The notes beneath the pieces were generated by a model that was given only the letters and a program-made list of their open reading frames with translations, was not told the origin of the DNA and searched no databases. The translations under genes were made by a program, and so were the position numbers. From Rhynchosporium graminicola (taxonomy: Eukaryota; Ascomycota; Leotiomycetes; Helotiales; Ploettnerulaceae), in NCBI GenBank assembly GCA_900074885.1, contig FJUW01000015.1:477906-541905 (forward strand): 64,000 nt of DNA. Reading direction: 5' to 3'. This document shows positions 36,570-51,232 of this stretch, in pieces (position 1 is the stretch's first letter; each line of letters starts with the position of its first letter).

Positions 36570-37112
36570 CTAACTTCCAGGTCCCTCCAAACCCTTCTTA
36601 ACGCCCTCCTCAAACAACTTGGCAACTATCTCGGGGCTCAGAATGTCCGCCCTAAATCTCTCTTGCTGTAATAGTTCGAGATTTTTGAGTGTTGGACCAG
36701 GGTAGTTTAGGAACTTCGCATAAGGAGGATGTTGCCAGTATTGGAGATAGCTGATGTACGCTATAAAAGCTGGGTCCTCGAGGTATTTCTGGGATGCGAG
36801 ATGATTGAGGTAGAAAGGTGACGCCAGGGCTTGGACGAACTGAGTGACATGTAGTGTTAATTTGAGTAGTAGTAGTCGCTATAACGGAGATGATGATAGG
36901 CGGGACTAGTAATAGATCTGCAGACGCAAGCACGATGTTGATGAGATTGGGAGAGGGAAATTGCATGTGAAATAAATAGCATGGCATACCTCGAGCTCAA
37001 TTTCGAATCTCGTAAAGCCTCCGTATTTTGGCTCGTCGGACGGGATGGATGGAGGGGTCTGGGGATGGTCTGTCTTGATTCCCTCCATTTTTGTACCTAT
37101 CGGCGAGGCCAT
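36570..37112 (-). CDS. MED31: Mediator complex subunit 31 (SOH1)
   Basis: Part of the Mediator middle module, linking activators to RNA polymerase II. Two exons (37112-36990, 36839-36570) give 130 aa. The Met-Ala-Ser-Pro N-terminus is variable and Pro/Lys-rich. The conserved core is RFEIELE-FVQALASPFYLNHLAS, then YLEDPAFIAYISYLQYWQ, PPYAKFLNYPGPTLKNLELL and RADILSPEIVAKLFEEG, which covers essentially the whole SOH1 family domain. The intron interrupts the core between GAG and TTC. It is convergent with RPC11, whose stop is 266 bp away. Confidence 0.95.
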
Positions 37113-39780
37113 TGGTGATTGAAGGAGTCTTAATATCAGCCCTCTTGATAGTCCGAAGTCGAGGCTGTGGTTCAAGGACTAGACAGGTTTGTGAAGAGGA
37201 CGAGGCTGAGATTGGGTCTGCAGATCATTCGCTTAGACTCGAAGCTAAGAAATCGGGAGAAGCCTGCTCATTGTGGACATGCTAATCTTCTGCATATTGG
37301 GAATCTAATTCATCTACAGGTGAGGAATATTATCACTGGTCAATGGGATCACGAGAATTTTCAATACAAGTTTAGATTCAATTGGAAGGTTTCGCTGTCA
37401 GATGAACCTTGAAGCAATTACCATGTATACCGAAAATGAGTGTACAACACAACATCCTTCTCTCAGGGCTGCCTTACCCCTGTTTCGCTTCCCCGGCTTC
37501 ATGCAGAAAGATTATATGACCAGGTACGGGCAGCTCACCGCTATTGAATTGTGGATCGAATCACTATACTGTAGGATAGGTAAGGGTTCCCTTAGATTGT
37601 TTTGCTCTTGTCTCACATCTTAAAGAGCTCATTTTGATGCTGTAGGAGACAGACGTGACGTCAAAGAGAAAGGGTCTAGCTCCAACAGACTATCGATCAA
37701 TTTCCAGCTCTTTGTAGCTCTTACAGACTACCTCATTAGTCAATTTCTAGCTTTGTGTAGTCTGCAATCCTGCCCTGACTACCTATACTCCTCTAGCCCG
37801 GGGCAACGCAGTCTCAGCTAGCTAGCTATACCAGCCTACCTACCGAGCTATCTACCCAGGTTATTTTCTTTTTGCCGTATCGGCGTATCGGACAAACGAG
37901 GAAGCCGGCTTGTGGCAAGCACTGTCCGGAATACGGTGTACTTCGTGCTCTTGAGGTTGGGCTTGATGACCGGCCATGGCCATGGGAAGAGGGGTCATGG
38001 ACTTACTGGCCTGTGGCTTCTTGGCCTGCACCCGTTGAATGTCACCAGACCAGACCAGACTGCAGTGGGAGCATGAACGATCTGCTCAGGGGAATCTGCA
38101 TGTCAGGTGCTACTTAGTAAGTACTGTAAATTACATCTACTCGGAACTCAATGGGAGAAAAATTTATTGGCTTATTGACCTGTAATTTCGGCACACTAAG
38201 TAAATCATACTAAGTAGGTACGAACCCCCGATACCTGCGGATGTAAGTTTGCTGTTTTGCACAGTTCTGTCTAGGTCCAGGTCCAGGTTCCCCGTACAAG
38301 TAAGCTACTTATCTACCTACTTATCTACTTTAAGTATAGTTTTAAATCCAATGGGACTGCATTTCGGTCTTCAGTCCCGACCGGGGGCCATTCGTTCTCT
38401 CCCTAGTCACCAGTCACCAGTCAGTCACCAATCACCAGTCACCAGTCACTAGCTCGGTTCCGTACTCACCAAAGTGGCTTCCTCGGCGGGTCCCGTCAAG
38501 GGTCCTCATAGGCTCTTTCCTCTCCACCTCTCACCCTGTCTGTACCTAATCAAGGGGAGGGATGCTCCGTAAGTATTCTTTCGTAAACTCCAGAGCATCC
38601 TATCCTATCCTAGTAGGTATTCTCCGTACCTGGAGATTTGGAACCTTCACACTGCACATGCAGCAAAGCATGTCGAGACTTCTTCATACATACTAAGTCC
38701 ATACCACTACGATAGCTTACTTGTACGTGTAAGGTAACTTACATATGAATCCGAATCCTCTCCCATTCCGCGAACGCCTCTTTCGTCTCTAGCAGCTTTA
38801 GATCGATCGTTATAACAAACCAACCTAGAAACATCATCATCCTGTCTCTATTCTCGCCCACCACCTCTCGTCTCTGTCTTCTCTCCTCAGGTCCCTTCAT
38901 CCTCATCCTGATCGTCGAAGTCATCCTTCTCCTACTCGTTCATCATCTGGTCATCCTGGTACGGCAGGCAGGTCATTTGGAACATCCCCTCTGTACTACA
39001 TCGAACGTACAGCTGGACTTACATTGGGAATACAAATAAATATCCTTCGTTTCCTGTCCTGCGATAGTCTTCCGGGCTCCTCTTACAGTATCAATCCCTC
39101 GAGTCAAGATCCCTTCAGGCCTCCAGGTCAACTTTCTGCTACAACCCTGGAAAAGAGTTCAGTACCGAGATCATCAGCCAGCAACTCTTGCCGCTCGACT
39201 TCCCCTGAATTGGAGCTGGAGCCTTGCGCCCATACAATCAGTCTACGGAGTACAGTACAGTACGCCTTTCTAAGACTCTGGTCTTCGGCTCTTAGCTCTC
39301 CGTATCCAATCCTCTCGAGAACTCTAAATCATACCCTGATCAAATCTCCATTACGGACCAGCATCAACTGCAGCTTTCCACCGGTCCCTATTATATATCA
39401 AACACGAGAGAGGCCACCGTGATTAAGTGCTGTGCAGGTCTTTAGCTTTTCTGACCTCGGTCGCTAGCGAACAAACGCAGCGGACCCTAAGGACAAGGAC
39501 GAGATCGATCTCGCGCGTGCCCCGTCACCCGTCTGCCGCCGTCCGTCCCTCGCTCGCTCGCTCGAACAGATAAAGCAAACAGATCAGATCAGAATATACC
39601 TAAACCTCACCTTTCGAAACATCTTCACAACACTGAAGCAAATTATAATTCGTTCCACCCGCACATCTGAGCGGCAGTTCGAGCTTATCTACCTACGCAC
39701 ATACCTTGCTCGAAGCACAAACACAAACACAAACACAAACACTCGAGCCTGGAGCCTGGGACGAGCCCAGCCCAGTTCAG
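37113..39780. other. Intergenic region upstream of Med31 and Pal1
   Basis: No gene recognised in 2.7 kb. There are simple-sequence stretches: repeated TACTTA/ACCTACTTATCTAC near 38230-38330, a CAGTCAC tandem at 38399-38453, CGCTCGCTCG at 39550-39564 and (ACACAA) at 39718-39740, the last two probably in the Pal1 promoter or leader. A 74-codon ATG-less frame at 37402-37623 has no features. Confidence 0.55.
38399..38453 (+). repeat. CAGTCAC minisatellite
   Basis: Seven or more imperfect copies of a 7-11 bp unit (cagtcac / cagtcacc). Confidence 0.75.
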
Positions 39781-41836
39781 ATGCCCATAATGTCCCTCAC
39801 CCAACCAGGACAAGCAGGTCAGTTCGCTGTGTCCCCATCCCCTGATGAAGATGTCCTATGAACGCGCTTCGTCGCAACAATAACAGATCTCATCCCCACT
39901 TATAGATGTGTTAGGCGTATCATGTTAGCATTTGGCTTGTTTCAAACTTATCTTCACCTCGCACCCAGGCATATGCATGAAGCCGCCGGCTAACTGGATC
40001 CTGCTTTGATATAGATTCGCGCATGTCCCCAGGACTGCAGCTCAACCTTTCTTCTAATAACCCCTTTCGAAATCGGGCAGCTTCTCCTGCTCTTTCAAAC
40101 GGTCAACGTTCGCCTCTCGACGCTCCCCCACGACCTGTATCTCGAAACCCATTCCTAGATAACTCTACAGCCGAACAATTACACTCGAGTTCCTTCCCTC
40201 AGCGAGCACTCGGATCTCCTGACAAGATGGCCTTCGCAACAGATTCGCAGCCAAGACCCGCATTGACTGGTAACGCTGCCGATCTATTTGTACGTCATTT
40301 CATTTCCAAAGCGAACGTTCGTTTGCTCCTGAATGCAATACCTTCCCCTCTTGACCTTTATCACTCTTCGAGCTGGGTGCTTGCCTCAAGCAATCATGTC
40401 AATCATTAAAGAACCTCAATCGCTGACCATCCAATTCCAGGACAACCTCACCCTTGATGACAAGCCAGCTAGCAACAATTCCATGCGACCACCTCCTCCT
40501 CGATCAAACACAGGCGATAAAGTCGCTTCCCAGTACACTGCTCGTGGTGAGAATGTTCCCCCCCGTGGACCTCCCAGAGGACCAGCAGGTCATCGACCAT
40601 CTCGTTCTCAAGAAGAGGCAATGCGTGCTCGTAGATTAGCTGGGGGCTCGTCAAGCAGCAAGCCAGCACCCTCACAGCAAAACCTGGACATCTTTGCGGA
40701 CCCAGTCGATTCCTCAACAGCTCGCAGACTTGATTCCACCCGACGAGTCCGACGCAACTCTGAATCCTCTGTTGCAGAAAGAAAGTCACTTAGCCCGGAA
40801 GAAGAGAAGAGGCGACAAGAGAGGAAGAGACGTGAGCGTAGAGATCGACGAGAGCGGGATAGCAAGGATCCTAAGAGAAAGCCAGACCGAAAGTTGGACA
40901 TCATTGATAAATTGGATGTCACGAGTATTTATGGTACCGGATGTAAGTGATCTCATGCCTCACTGACTGCAAGTACTCATTGTAATAGCGTTTCATCATG
41001 ATGGCCCCTTCGATGCCTGCAATCCCCACCGCAACAGACAAGGTAGCAGACGCGCCCCGATGCAGGCTTTCCCCAAGGATTCCTTGAACAACGTTCTAGG
41101 AGGTGGAGGTCCTCTTAACAAGAGACCAGACCATGCAACCTTCCTTGGACAAGCTGACGAGGAAGCTTTCAAGGACTACTCAAAGGGTGGAGCAGGAAAT
41201 AATGGATACGAGCCTTATGACGTGCCAGTTCAAAAACTTACAGGCGGAGCTGAATTGGTTGTGCAAAGCGCCACTACTCGAGTTGAGCCTATTCATGGCG
41301 AGGAGACTCTCGGACTAGGAACCTCGACCTTCTTAGAAGGAGCTCCTGCATCCAGAGCAGCACTTCAGCGCCGTGAGAGCGAGCAAACTTCTCCCACTGA
41401 GATGGGTGGCCTGGGACGCAAGAAGTCTTTGGCTCAAAAGATTCGTGGCATTAACGGTCCTAGACGTGACTATGGCCCATCAGGTAGAATCACGAGCCCT
41501 GAAGGAATGTATTCTCCCGAGCTGCGTACGCCTGGCGGTTCCAAGGGCAACGAGGCAAACCCATTCTTCAACGAGTACACCAAGGGTGACGATAAGAAGG
41601 AGAGCATTACATATGTCGCGTCCGAGAGAACCGGAAGACCCAGAGCACCAAGCAGCCCTCCAAGACGTGGACTTGGCGACCGCCTCGAAAGACGTGTAAC
41701 CGGCGATGGAACTGATAGCAGCATGCCACCTTCTTCAGCTCCAAAGACTGGTGGCGGATTCCTTTCCCGCGTCAAGAGTCTGAAGGGTGGTCCAAGAAAG
41801 GCCAGAAGCGAGAAACCAACCCCAGAAGAATCCTGA
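39781..41836 (+). CDS. pal1: Pal1-family cell morphology protein
   Basis: Four exons (39781-39817, 40015-40289, 40441-40942, 40989-41836) give 553 aa. Pal1 proteins act at the cortex and endocytic sites of growing fungal cells. The N-terminus MPIMSLTQPGQ is joined by a first intron with branch sequence GCTAACTGG to MSPGLQLNLSSNNPFRNRA; a shorter start at 40023 is possible. NPF motifs (NNPFRN, RNPFLD) fit binding to EH-domain endocytic proteins. The family core is LDIIDKLDVTSIYGTG-SFHHDGPFDACNPHRNR (about residues 256-286, split by intron 3), followed by RRAPMQAFPKDSLNN and a Ser/Gly/Arg-rich, low-complexity C-terminus. A Lys/Arg-rich segment (RRQERKRRERRDRRERD) precedes the core. Confidence 0.93.
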
Positions 41837-44605
41837 ATCCTTCCATGTGCAGCAACAGACATTTCAAGCGAATCAGATACCCTAAGCATACATCAATAGA
41901 GGCCTATACCCACGACCATTTTTTCCTAGACTAAACACCCTGTCTCTAGCTACCTGCTTTATCCGCCTTGGATAGTACGTTGGAGTTGGGACGAGGGGCA
42001 ACAGTCTTCCGATGAGACAATCACATGAAGTGTTTTGTAGTTATACTATCTTCTTCGATTCGGGGATTTGAAAACGCGAGACACTTTCATCAGTGGGGGA
42101 GACGAGGAAGCTGCTCTTACACCGAGATGATCATGTTTCCGCTGCCTTCTTTGCATGGCAGACTTGAAGTATGGGATGCATGGACGTGATTCATTGGGTT
42201 TACTTTTATTAGTTTTTCAGGTTGCTTCATCAAAAAATCGAAATTGGGGAATGCATGAAGGATACCAAGGCACATTGAGGAAGCGAATAAGTTGGTGATG
42301 GCTTGGAGTCTCTTGAAAAGCTCTCGGCGTGTATGAGATAAGGAGGCAAATTGACTGCATGAAACGTATTAAAATGAGGATGATTTCTTGATATGATCTA
42401 AGGGAGTAAGTACGTGCGTGGGCATCATATATGCCCTGTGTATGTTTAGTATGACAGGAGTGACTATGCTTTTTCCTTGCGTCATTCACCCTGCAGTGTT
42501 CGTACGCAGTCTATGAGCATACTCACAAAGAAGCCGAAGTAATCATTACCATCCCTCAGTGTCAAGAAAGATATCTGCCTATCTATCCCTTGATATAGAG
42601 AAAACAGCATGGAGACTTTTCTGTGTGTAAAGCATAACAGGAGGGCCGGCCTATCCTAGAACACCTTCATTCGGATGTGATCCATGTTCCATGATCCATC
42701 ATATGATTCATGTTCATGCTGTTGACGAGTATGAGTTGTGCCATTAAGGTATATATAGCCAGTTTAAGAAAGTCGAAGATGGATAGGGTTTCCCTTTCTT
42801 TCGTTCATTCGTTCTTGTGTCTGGATTTTAGGTTTTATCTTAATTTCTTTTATTGCATATCGAAGGGAAATAAACAGCTGGTTCTAGATCGAGAGGAGGA
42901 TGAGGGGAGGGGAGGAGGGGGAGGGGAATGGATGGCTGTGTGGGGGTGAGTAGGTAGGTAGATGTGCATGGTTATGGGCTAGCTATCAGATAGATCATCC
43001 TTTCCGAGAAGCGAATGGCAATTCATGCGATCACTTCCCTCCTTCCGCTGCGTAAGTAAGTCTGGAAGGATTTCGGGGTTACGTTATACGTTGTAGAGCA
43101 TTTCAAGACGCTTGGTAAGTACTTGCCTGTTTTGATCGTGTCTTGGGATGGTTTGGTTGTGTCGTCTGAGGTAGGTGGGTGGCAGCGTGGTTGGAATGAT
43201 TGAGCGATAGGGTTGGTTGGTTGGTTTCCATGATGGACGGAAGTGCTAGCCAGCCCTTTCAATAGACTGGATTCAGATCTGATTTTCGATGTGGATTCCG
43301 AACCACCTAGTAGGGAGAGATTGGCTCGAAACATAAACCCGGATTGTTTCAGTACGGCTATTTATGGCTTTCCGATAGGTAGAATTGTAGCTCTGTTTAT
43401 CGTACATAGAGAAGTTAGATGTGAGTTACACCTTCTTAACGAGGATGGAAAAAGTAGTAGGGTCATGGAATTATAGACATGAATGTGAAGTAGATGCTTA
43501 TCTGAAAGTAGTTTTAGGTATGGTGAAGGCTCTTTACAGCTATTTTAGATACTAGAAGGAAGATTTCATCACGCTTCTCCTTATAAACACTCAAGTTAGT
43601 TAGACCTGATAGTTACCAAATCGCTTCCTGTGTGTCAAATTCATGGGTTGTTCGGTGATCAAAATTGCTTTTTCCTAGGTTTGTTCATACCTAGAGACGA
43701 TGACGATACACCGTATCGAGCTGTTTCCATAGCATATAGCCAGCCAATCAGTAGCTATGATTTTCCAATTCTAGATTATTCCTGTGCGGGCTGTACTGCG
43801 GACTTGTGGGAGAGGATGTGTGATTGCTTGTTTGGGGATACTGGAGCCAGGGGGTTTGCTGCGTGTCTGAGATGGGCTGGAACGATTGATTTGTATCTTT
43901 AGGCGTACCGTCGTCGATTGTCTGACTGTTCAGGGGTGGGAGGGTAGTAGGTATTCTGGATCTCGCTTGGGTTGTGAGGCTGAGAGAGTACAACAGAATG
44001 GAAAGATAGAAGGAGGGATGGTCGAGCTCGGGATGATGATTCTGATGTGAATGAGGATGGGCTGAGAAATGATGTACCGATCTCGTATGTTACTCGGAAC
44101 ATTGAAAGCGGGCAACAAGTAAGTGATAGCTTTGCATTACTGTCGAAATACCTGAGTGTGGAATTTGTTTATCTCTACGTTCATCAGCCAGTTCCCTTCG
44201 AGCCCTCGAGCTCACAGGAGGCGCCCGGCTATCACAGGTCGACACTGCAACTTCTTGACTTTGGAGATCGACGACGAGTGGACTTGCAAGTGCTCAGCGA
44301 CAAAGAAAGTCATCTGTATCATAGGGATCTTGAGCTCATGGCAGTTCATGGTGAATATGACATATTTTTAGTGGCAGGCAATTAGTCCGATAACAACAGT
44401 CTCGAGGGCCGAGGAGCAAAGGAGATTGCTCGCTTGAAAAGTCAACACCGCGAATGGAAGAGAAGATATGTCGGTATCATGATTCACAGCTTCTCTTGAC
44501 CGTACTTAATTGGCTGGATCATCTTGACAAATTGATGGCAATTAGTCTCTCGGTATATTCCCTTTTAACCATTCGACAAACTGCAATTCACCTGATCAAG
44601 TCCAG
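41837..44605. other. No gene assigned; weak open frames
   Basis: This is the 3' flank of Pal1 followed by 2 kb with open frames that lack ATG starts (for example plus-strand 43630-43902 and 44047-44385, the latter acidic near its start). They could be exons of an unrecognised gene, but I find no domain and no clear splice chain. Confidence 0.4.
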
Positions 44606-46248
<1,643 letters not shown>

Positions 46249-47277
46249 TTTGCCTTGGATTAGGGTGTACTTGGAACAAACGGTAGGAATCTGTAGCACT
46301 TGTAGACTTTATTCATGGAGAGTTTCCACAGCTAGTTGACCCCTGGCTACATTTCCACATGACATAAAGTTGGTCTGCCGTCATGATTTAATCTACTGCA
46401 ATGCTGTGCAATATAACAAAGGTGCTGGATACGTACTCGTGGATAGGATAAATGAACCCTCACCCTGTCTCTACATCAGCACGAGCCATATATCGGGAAT
46501 ATGCCCAATCATACAATCAGAAATTGTCAAGATGTGGAGAAGGATGTACGGAAGTACTTTTGTAAAAGTATACTTTAGGGTATAGAGTTGTTCATCCCAA
46601 CCACGACTAATTTTGAAACCAAACCCCAGCATAGTATAAACCTTCGAATTTCCAGTTTAGTTACTCGGTTTCTCCACATGGGTCCAGTACCTTGGCTTAC
46701 AAGGAGATTTTGGCCAATACGATAGACTGAATCTCGAAGCGAAGTTTCCAGAATTCACATATTTGTCGATGCGGTAATTACGCTATAACAGATTTTACCT
46801 TGATTTCGGGGCGTAGTATGTAGGGGATGCTTCACTATTAGTTATTTAATGAAGGAATTCCTGCCAAGATCTTCATTAATTACTATTCCACGGTCCAAAG
46901 GATATTTATAGTCATATGTGGATAGTGATCAAGGGTATTTAACCGATTCATTTCGTCCTTTAAGTCTCCAAAACCTATATGATAGACTCGAGAATCTTCT
47001 AAACCCACTCCAAACCGTATATATGATCATGTTTTGGCTAGTACACACTGGTTCTGGCAGGCGCACTTGATCACTCATAAGAAATATACAAGTCGCTGAG
47101 CCATAAATACCCTTTGGACCAGGGGGAGGGATGGGATAGCATCGATGCTTAAGGTCTGGATAATTGTCTCACCTTGGCATCCCAAAGCATCCTAGATCTC
47201 CGTACACGTGATTTTCGGGGCTAAAAATAGCAAGTTTGATTGATGCAAGTCAATGAATTGGAAACTAAACTAAGATA

Positions 47278-47415
47278 CTACTCCTCTTCCTCGCCGAGCT
47301 CAAATTGTACTATATCGTCTTCCAGATTCAATAGCATCTCTGCTTGTAGCGCCTCCTCTCCGTGTTTCCCTGCTGTAAGCTCTGCATTTGAGAGCTCTTT
47401 TTTGGCACCTAATCT
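47278..47415 (-). pseudogene. C-terminal coding fragment, origin unknown
   Basis: The minus strand reads LGAKKELSNAELTAGKHGEE, then ALQAEMLLNLEDDIVQFELG and four Glu before TAG at 47280-47278. The acidic, helical end looks like a real protein C-terminus, but the frame is lost upstream. It could be the tail of a transposase or another dispersed gene. Confidence 0.3.
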
Positions 47416-49688
47416 GGCATTAGTTCATTATTAATGCTTATGGAGCGTTAAAACAGCTATTAACCTTAATGGTGCCCAAATTAAATTACTTGAGCATCCC
47501 TAGTAAGTCCACCTCGAGCTTGCCTCGGCGCCTGGAACCTCAAATATACAATAAGCCCAGAGCACGTCCTTCGAATAGTATAGTTTGGAGAAATATTTAG
47601 GTTGGAAGGGAATAAGCCCAAAAACGAGAAGGGGCGTGCAAGTCACCGTAGAGAGATTACGAAGGCTCTCTCCTTGTAACAATCTCCTCTCCTCCCCATA
47701 AATAACCCCGGCAGGCTCCGGCTTCTAGGAAAACCGAGTACTGGCCTTTCTTTGATCCTGTGACTTGGCCAAGGCAGCATTTGCGTTTGGTTATAGCAGT
47801 AGCGCAAAAGCAGCCAATAGACTATGGCAACGCCAAAACCTAGATAAATAGGCCTCTTCCAACTGTCTAGCAGCTGACCAGTGTTTGAATTTACGTGTGG
47901 CGAGGGGAAGCGATCTGGGGTAGGAGGAGATGGGATCTTCCCTCCCGTACCTTGCAGGAACGGGGGAATGGGAAACGGCTTTCATTTGACCGATGAACCG
48001 GCGAACCTTATATGTGAAGACTTCGGACGAAAGTCGTCAAGGAGTACCGCTATGCTACTACAGTGACGAAACTGTGCCCCGCTGCAGGAGATTGATGGTA
48101 TGCCTTTCATTTGATGGATGAATTGACGCAGTATATCTGTCTGGTAAGAGATTCGGTAAATATTTCCGCCGATCGTCTGAATACTTTCCCCAGCTTAAAA
48201 GTTAGAACATTCACCCCTACTGCAGCACAGATTCCAACGTTTAAACCGGAGATGGGGGTTTACGGAGTAGTACGACTACCCCGGCCTTCCCCTCACCCGG
48301 CTTCAATGTTAAAAGCTTACAGCCTTTGTGTGTTAATTGGCAGTGTTGCTTAAAGCAATGGACAATGACTCGCTAAATGAGCCGTTTCGTGGGTTTATCC
48401 ACTTCGTTTCCTTCAGACCGCGCACTATATTGAGCTCTATGGCAAGATTACGTTGATCTTCAGAGTAAGGCATAGAGTAGTTGAATGTTGTTGGTTGCAT
48501 TGCAGTACTGATTACTATGGAGAGTTGACCAAAGGTATTATCTAGGAATATCCGCACGGACCATTCACGTGACTACAGTCACCTGATCCACACCAAGACC
48601 CATATCCTCGCAACAGCTCTTGCCGACGGACATGCGTATTTTTATTTTTGGATCCCCGAATACAAGTACGTTGGATTCGGTGCAAAGTCAACCGATATTT
48701 GTTGATGGAAATTTGCTCAGGTTCCCCGACGAATACGCGTCGGTACATGGTTTTCCTTGCAGCCTCGGCCAGAATAATACTGTGGTAGTTGCTAGCCAAG
48801 ACATTATCGGTAATGAAAGCAAGGAAAAGGACTCGTATTGTTGAGACTAATTGGGGGATTTACTTTAAGCAATCAAACATGATGGTCCGCTTTACAATAC
48901 TTGTCTGATCATCAGATAGAACAGCTCATACTCTTCAGCAAGGGCTCTCTATCTCCGAGGCGATGTTATGTTGACTGGTGTTACTGACTGATTGGGGATC
49001 ACACCCGCTTTGAGGTGCTGTTTTCGAGATAGGTACAGGTACAGTCGAAAGTCCTCAACCTACATCGAGTCGTACCTAGATAGACGCCGGTCGTCTATCA
49101 TCACATACCTAATAACTCTGCTGATGACCTGTTAAGCGTCTATGTACAGTCGTTACTTACAAAGTACATGCAGCAGTACACGTCCTTGCTATTTACTACA
49201 GTCATCCTCGCTACAGAACATATCTCCACAAGATAGTGTCGCCATCATCTTCAAGTTTAAAGAATCTCGACAATCAGCGTGGCGATTATAATTCAAACAC
49301 CCGGAGTGTACGGTGTGTAACTCAGAGTAAGCTTAATTTGGGTTGAGTTCATAACATTTCGGGTGGAGTTGAATACTAGGTTTTCGAACTCCGAGTAAAC
49401 CTCGGGGTAGGGTATTGAGTTGCACGAAAGAGGATATAAAAGGCATCATAGGCTGTAAAAACATACCTGCACCCGCTGAGAAGGAGGCTTGAAATAAGTA
49501 AACATCTTGGTTTTGAAGTGCAAGTCTGACAGGGCATAACGATGCATATTCATTCTATCTATGATTGGTCTTTTCCTAGGTTTTTACTAGCTTTCTCTTA
49601 AGTGAAGCTTTTCAAGTGTCATCGGACTCTTGTAATGGTATAACTAGTAAGCATTAATTTGAATAATCCTGTGAGTTATTCCGAGTCT

Positions 49689-49762
49689 GATTGGGTTGAG
49701 CTGAGTACGTGGTATCTAACCATGAGTTGGATTGAGTACTAACAACTCAACTCAACTCAATC
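49689..49762. repeat. Imperfect inverted repeat
   Basis: 17-bp arms gattgggttgagctgag (49689-49705) and ctcaactcaactcaatc (49746-49762), matching at 15 of 17 positions around a 40-bp centre. Related gagttgaat / gagttcataac sequences occur at 49340-49430. Confidence 0.5.
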
Positions 49763-49836
49763 ACTACGCTGTCGATACTTCAACACAATCAAGAGGTGCC
49801 ATTGGATCAGCTTGGCACCCACGAACTGCGTTACCG

Positions 49837-49852
49837 CGCGGGGTTCCCCGCG
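49837..49852. repeat. GC-rich perfect hairpin
   Basis: Arms cgcgggg / ccccgcg around a 2-base loop. Just upstream is another inverted repeat, ggtgcc...ggcacc (about 49795-49819). Confidence 0.5.
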
Positions 49853-51213
49853 AATGTACTTGACCATAAAGATGTCCGCAGGACAGCGGCAGTACTTTCC
49901 CAAAAGGTTTTAACCTATGCCATATTCAAGATATCGTGTCCCCACATTAGTAAACCTAGTATTTAGAATAAACGCCCCAGCCGCTTCAGTTCCAAATCCC
50001 AATCGCAATTGTAGATCGAACCGTGTGACAGGTGTATGTAATTAAATACAAGATGAGCCTCCACATTATGAAGCCGAACATCTCTCAATTCCGTAAAGAT
50101 GTGCACATTTCGACGGTATGAACGATCCGAGGTACAGTAGACAGACATCTAAGCGAGAAATCCCAGAGATATGATCAAACAACCGTCAAACGAAGCTTAA
50201 ATGATCCATCTGACCAATCCCACCAACAAGCTATCGAGCGAAGAGATAAAGAAATTGAGGTGGTAATTTGTTGCACGTCGTAGGTACCTTGGCAGGCTGA
50301 ACATTCTGCATACGGAATGGTTCGGTGCTGACTGGTGCTGGTAAGTAGCCGGCGCGCACGGCAGATTGTAACACGCCGCGGAAGTAAGACGAAGATATAG
50401 CTTGGATTGGCGAATAGAAAGCGATTTGGATTCGTGCATAGAGTTCAGAAAGGGATCCTTTGTTGCATGTCGACATTATTGCCCAGAGAAGCTAATGGTT
50501 TGACGGGATGTTTGCGTGATGTGATGACTTGCTTGCTCAGTCGGCATATGATGATTGGTACGAAAGGGTGTTGACAGCGTGTCTCGTCCACCGTTGCATG
50601 CAGCAAGGTTAGTCTTCCAACCAGCAATTTTCATTTCCAGAAATATCTCTATGAACTTCCTCAATTGTTCAGCCAGAAGACAAAGGCTGGACGAGACCCA
50701 CTATCAACCCCCTTTCGTACAGCACCAGGATCTTGGCGCCGATCAGGTCTGGGCAAAGTCCGTGATGAGTGATGAAGTAGCAGGTGACCAGATGGAGCAG
50801 ATATCAAGTTCAGGATTAATTCACAACTCGAACATGTGAGACACTTGTCACCTGAGGAGAAGGAATGATCTATTATTGGACTAGTAACGACGAATGTCGG
50901 TCATCAGGTCGAGATGGAAATCCCCAATCGACATATCACGGCAGTCATCTCGCCAAGTCCTTGGCAAAGCTTGTCTTGGCGCTTGCTTGGGAATTCAATC
51001 AATTACTGCCTCGATATCATTTCAAGCCATCGTCTGAGACTTTGCAGTTTTGCTGATCTATTCGTGGTCCGATCGCGCTAAGCTCAACGTTGCTGCGCTT
51101 CTGCGTTGCGATATTTGTTGCACATCGCAATCAAGTCTTGGCCAACCCTTTTACGAATACCTTTCTGTCAAGATGAGGGCGCGGGCTTTTGTCGGGGCCG
51201 TGGGGGAAAAGCC

Positions 51214-51232
51214 AGCGAGCGAGCGAGCGAGC
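51214..51232 (+). repeat. (GCGA) microsatellite in an array spacer
   Basis: cagcgagcgagcgagcgag, the same unit as the run at 25601-25622. Confidence 0.75.

Larger units (their letters stand above)
46249..50266. other. 4-kb gene-poor stretch
   Basis: Apart from the gene-end fragment near 47.3 kb I recognise no gene. A 70-codon ATG-started plus frame begins near 48632 (MRIFIFGSPNTS) but has no supporting feature. Inverted repeats at 49.7-49.85 kb are listed separately. Confidence 0.5.

Noticed and set aside
49795..49852. tRNA gene suggested by clustered stems
   Set aside because: Stem sizes and spacing do not form a cloverleaf and no A/B box pair is seen.
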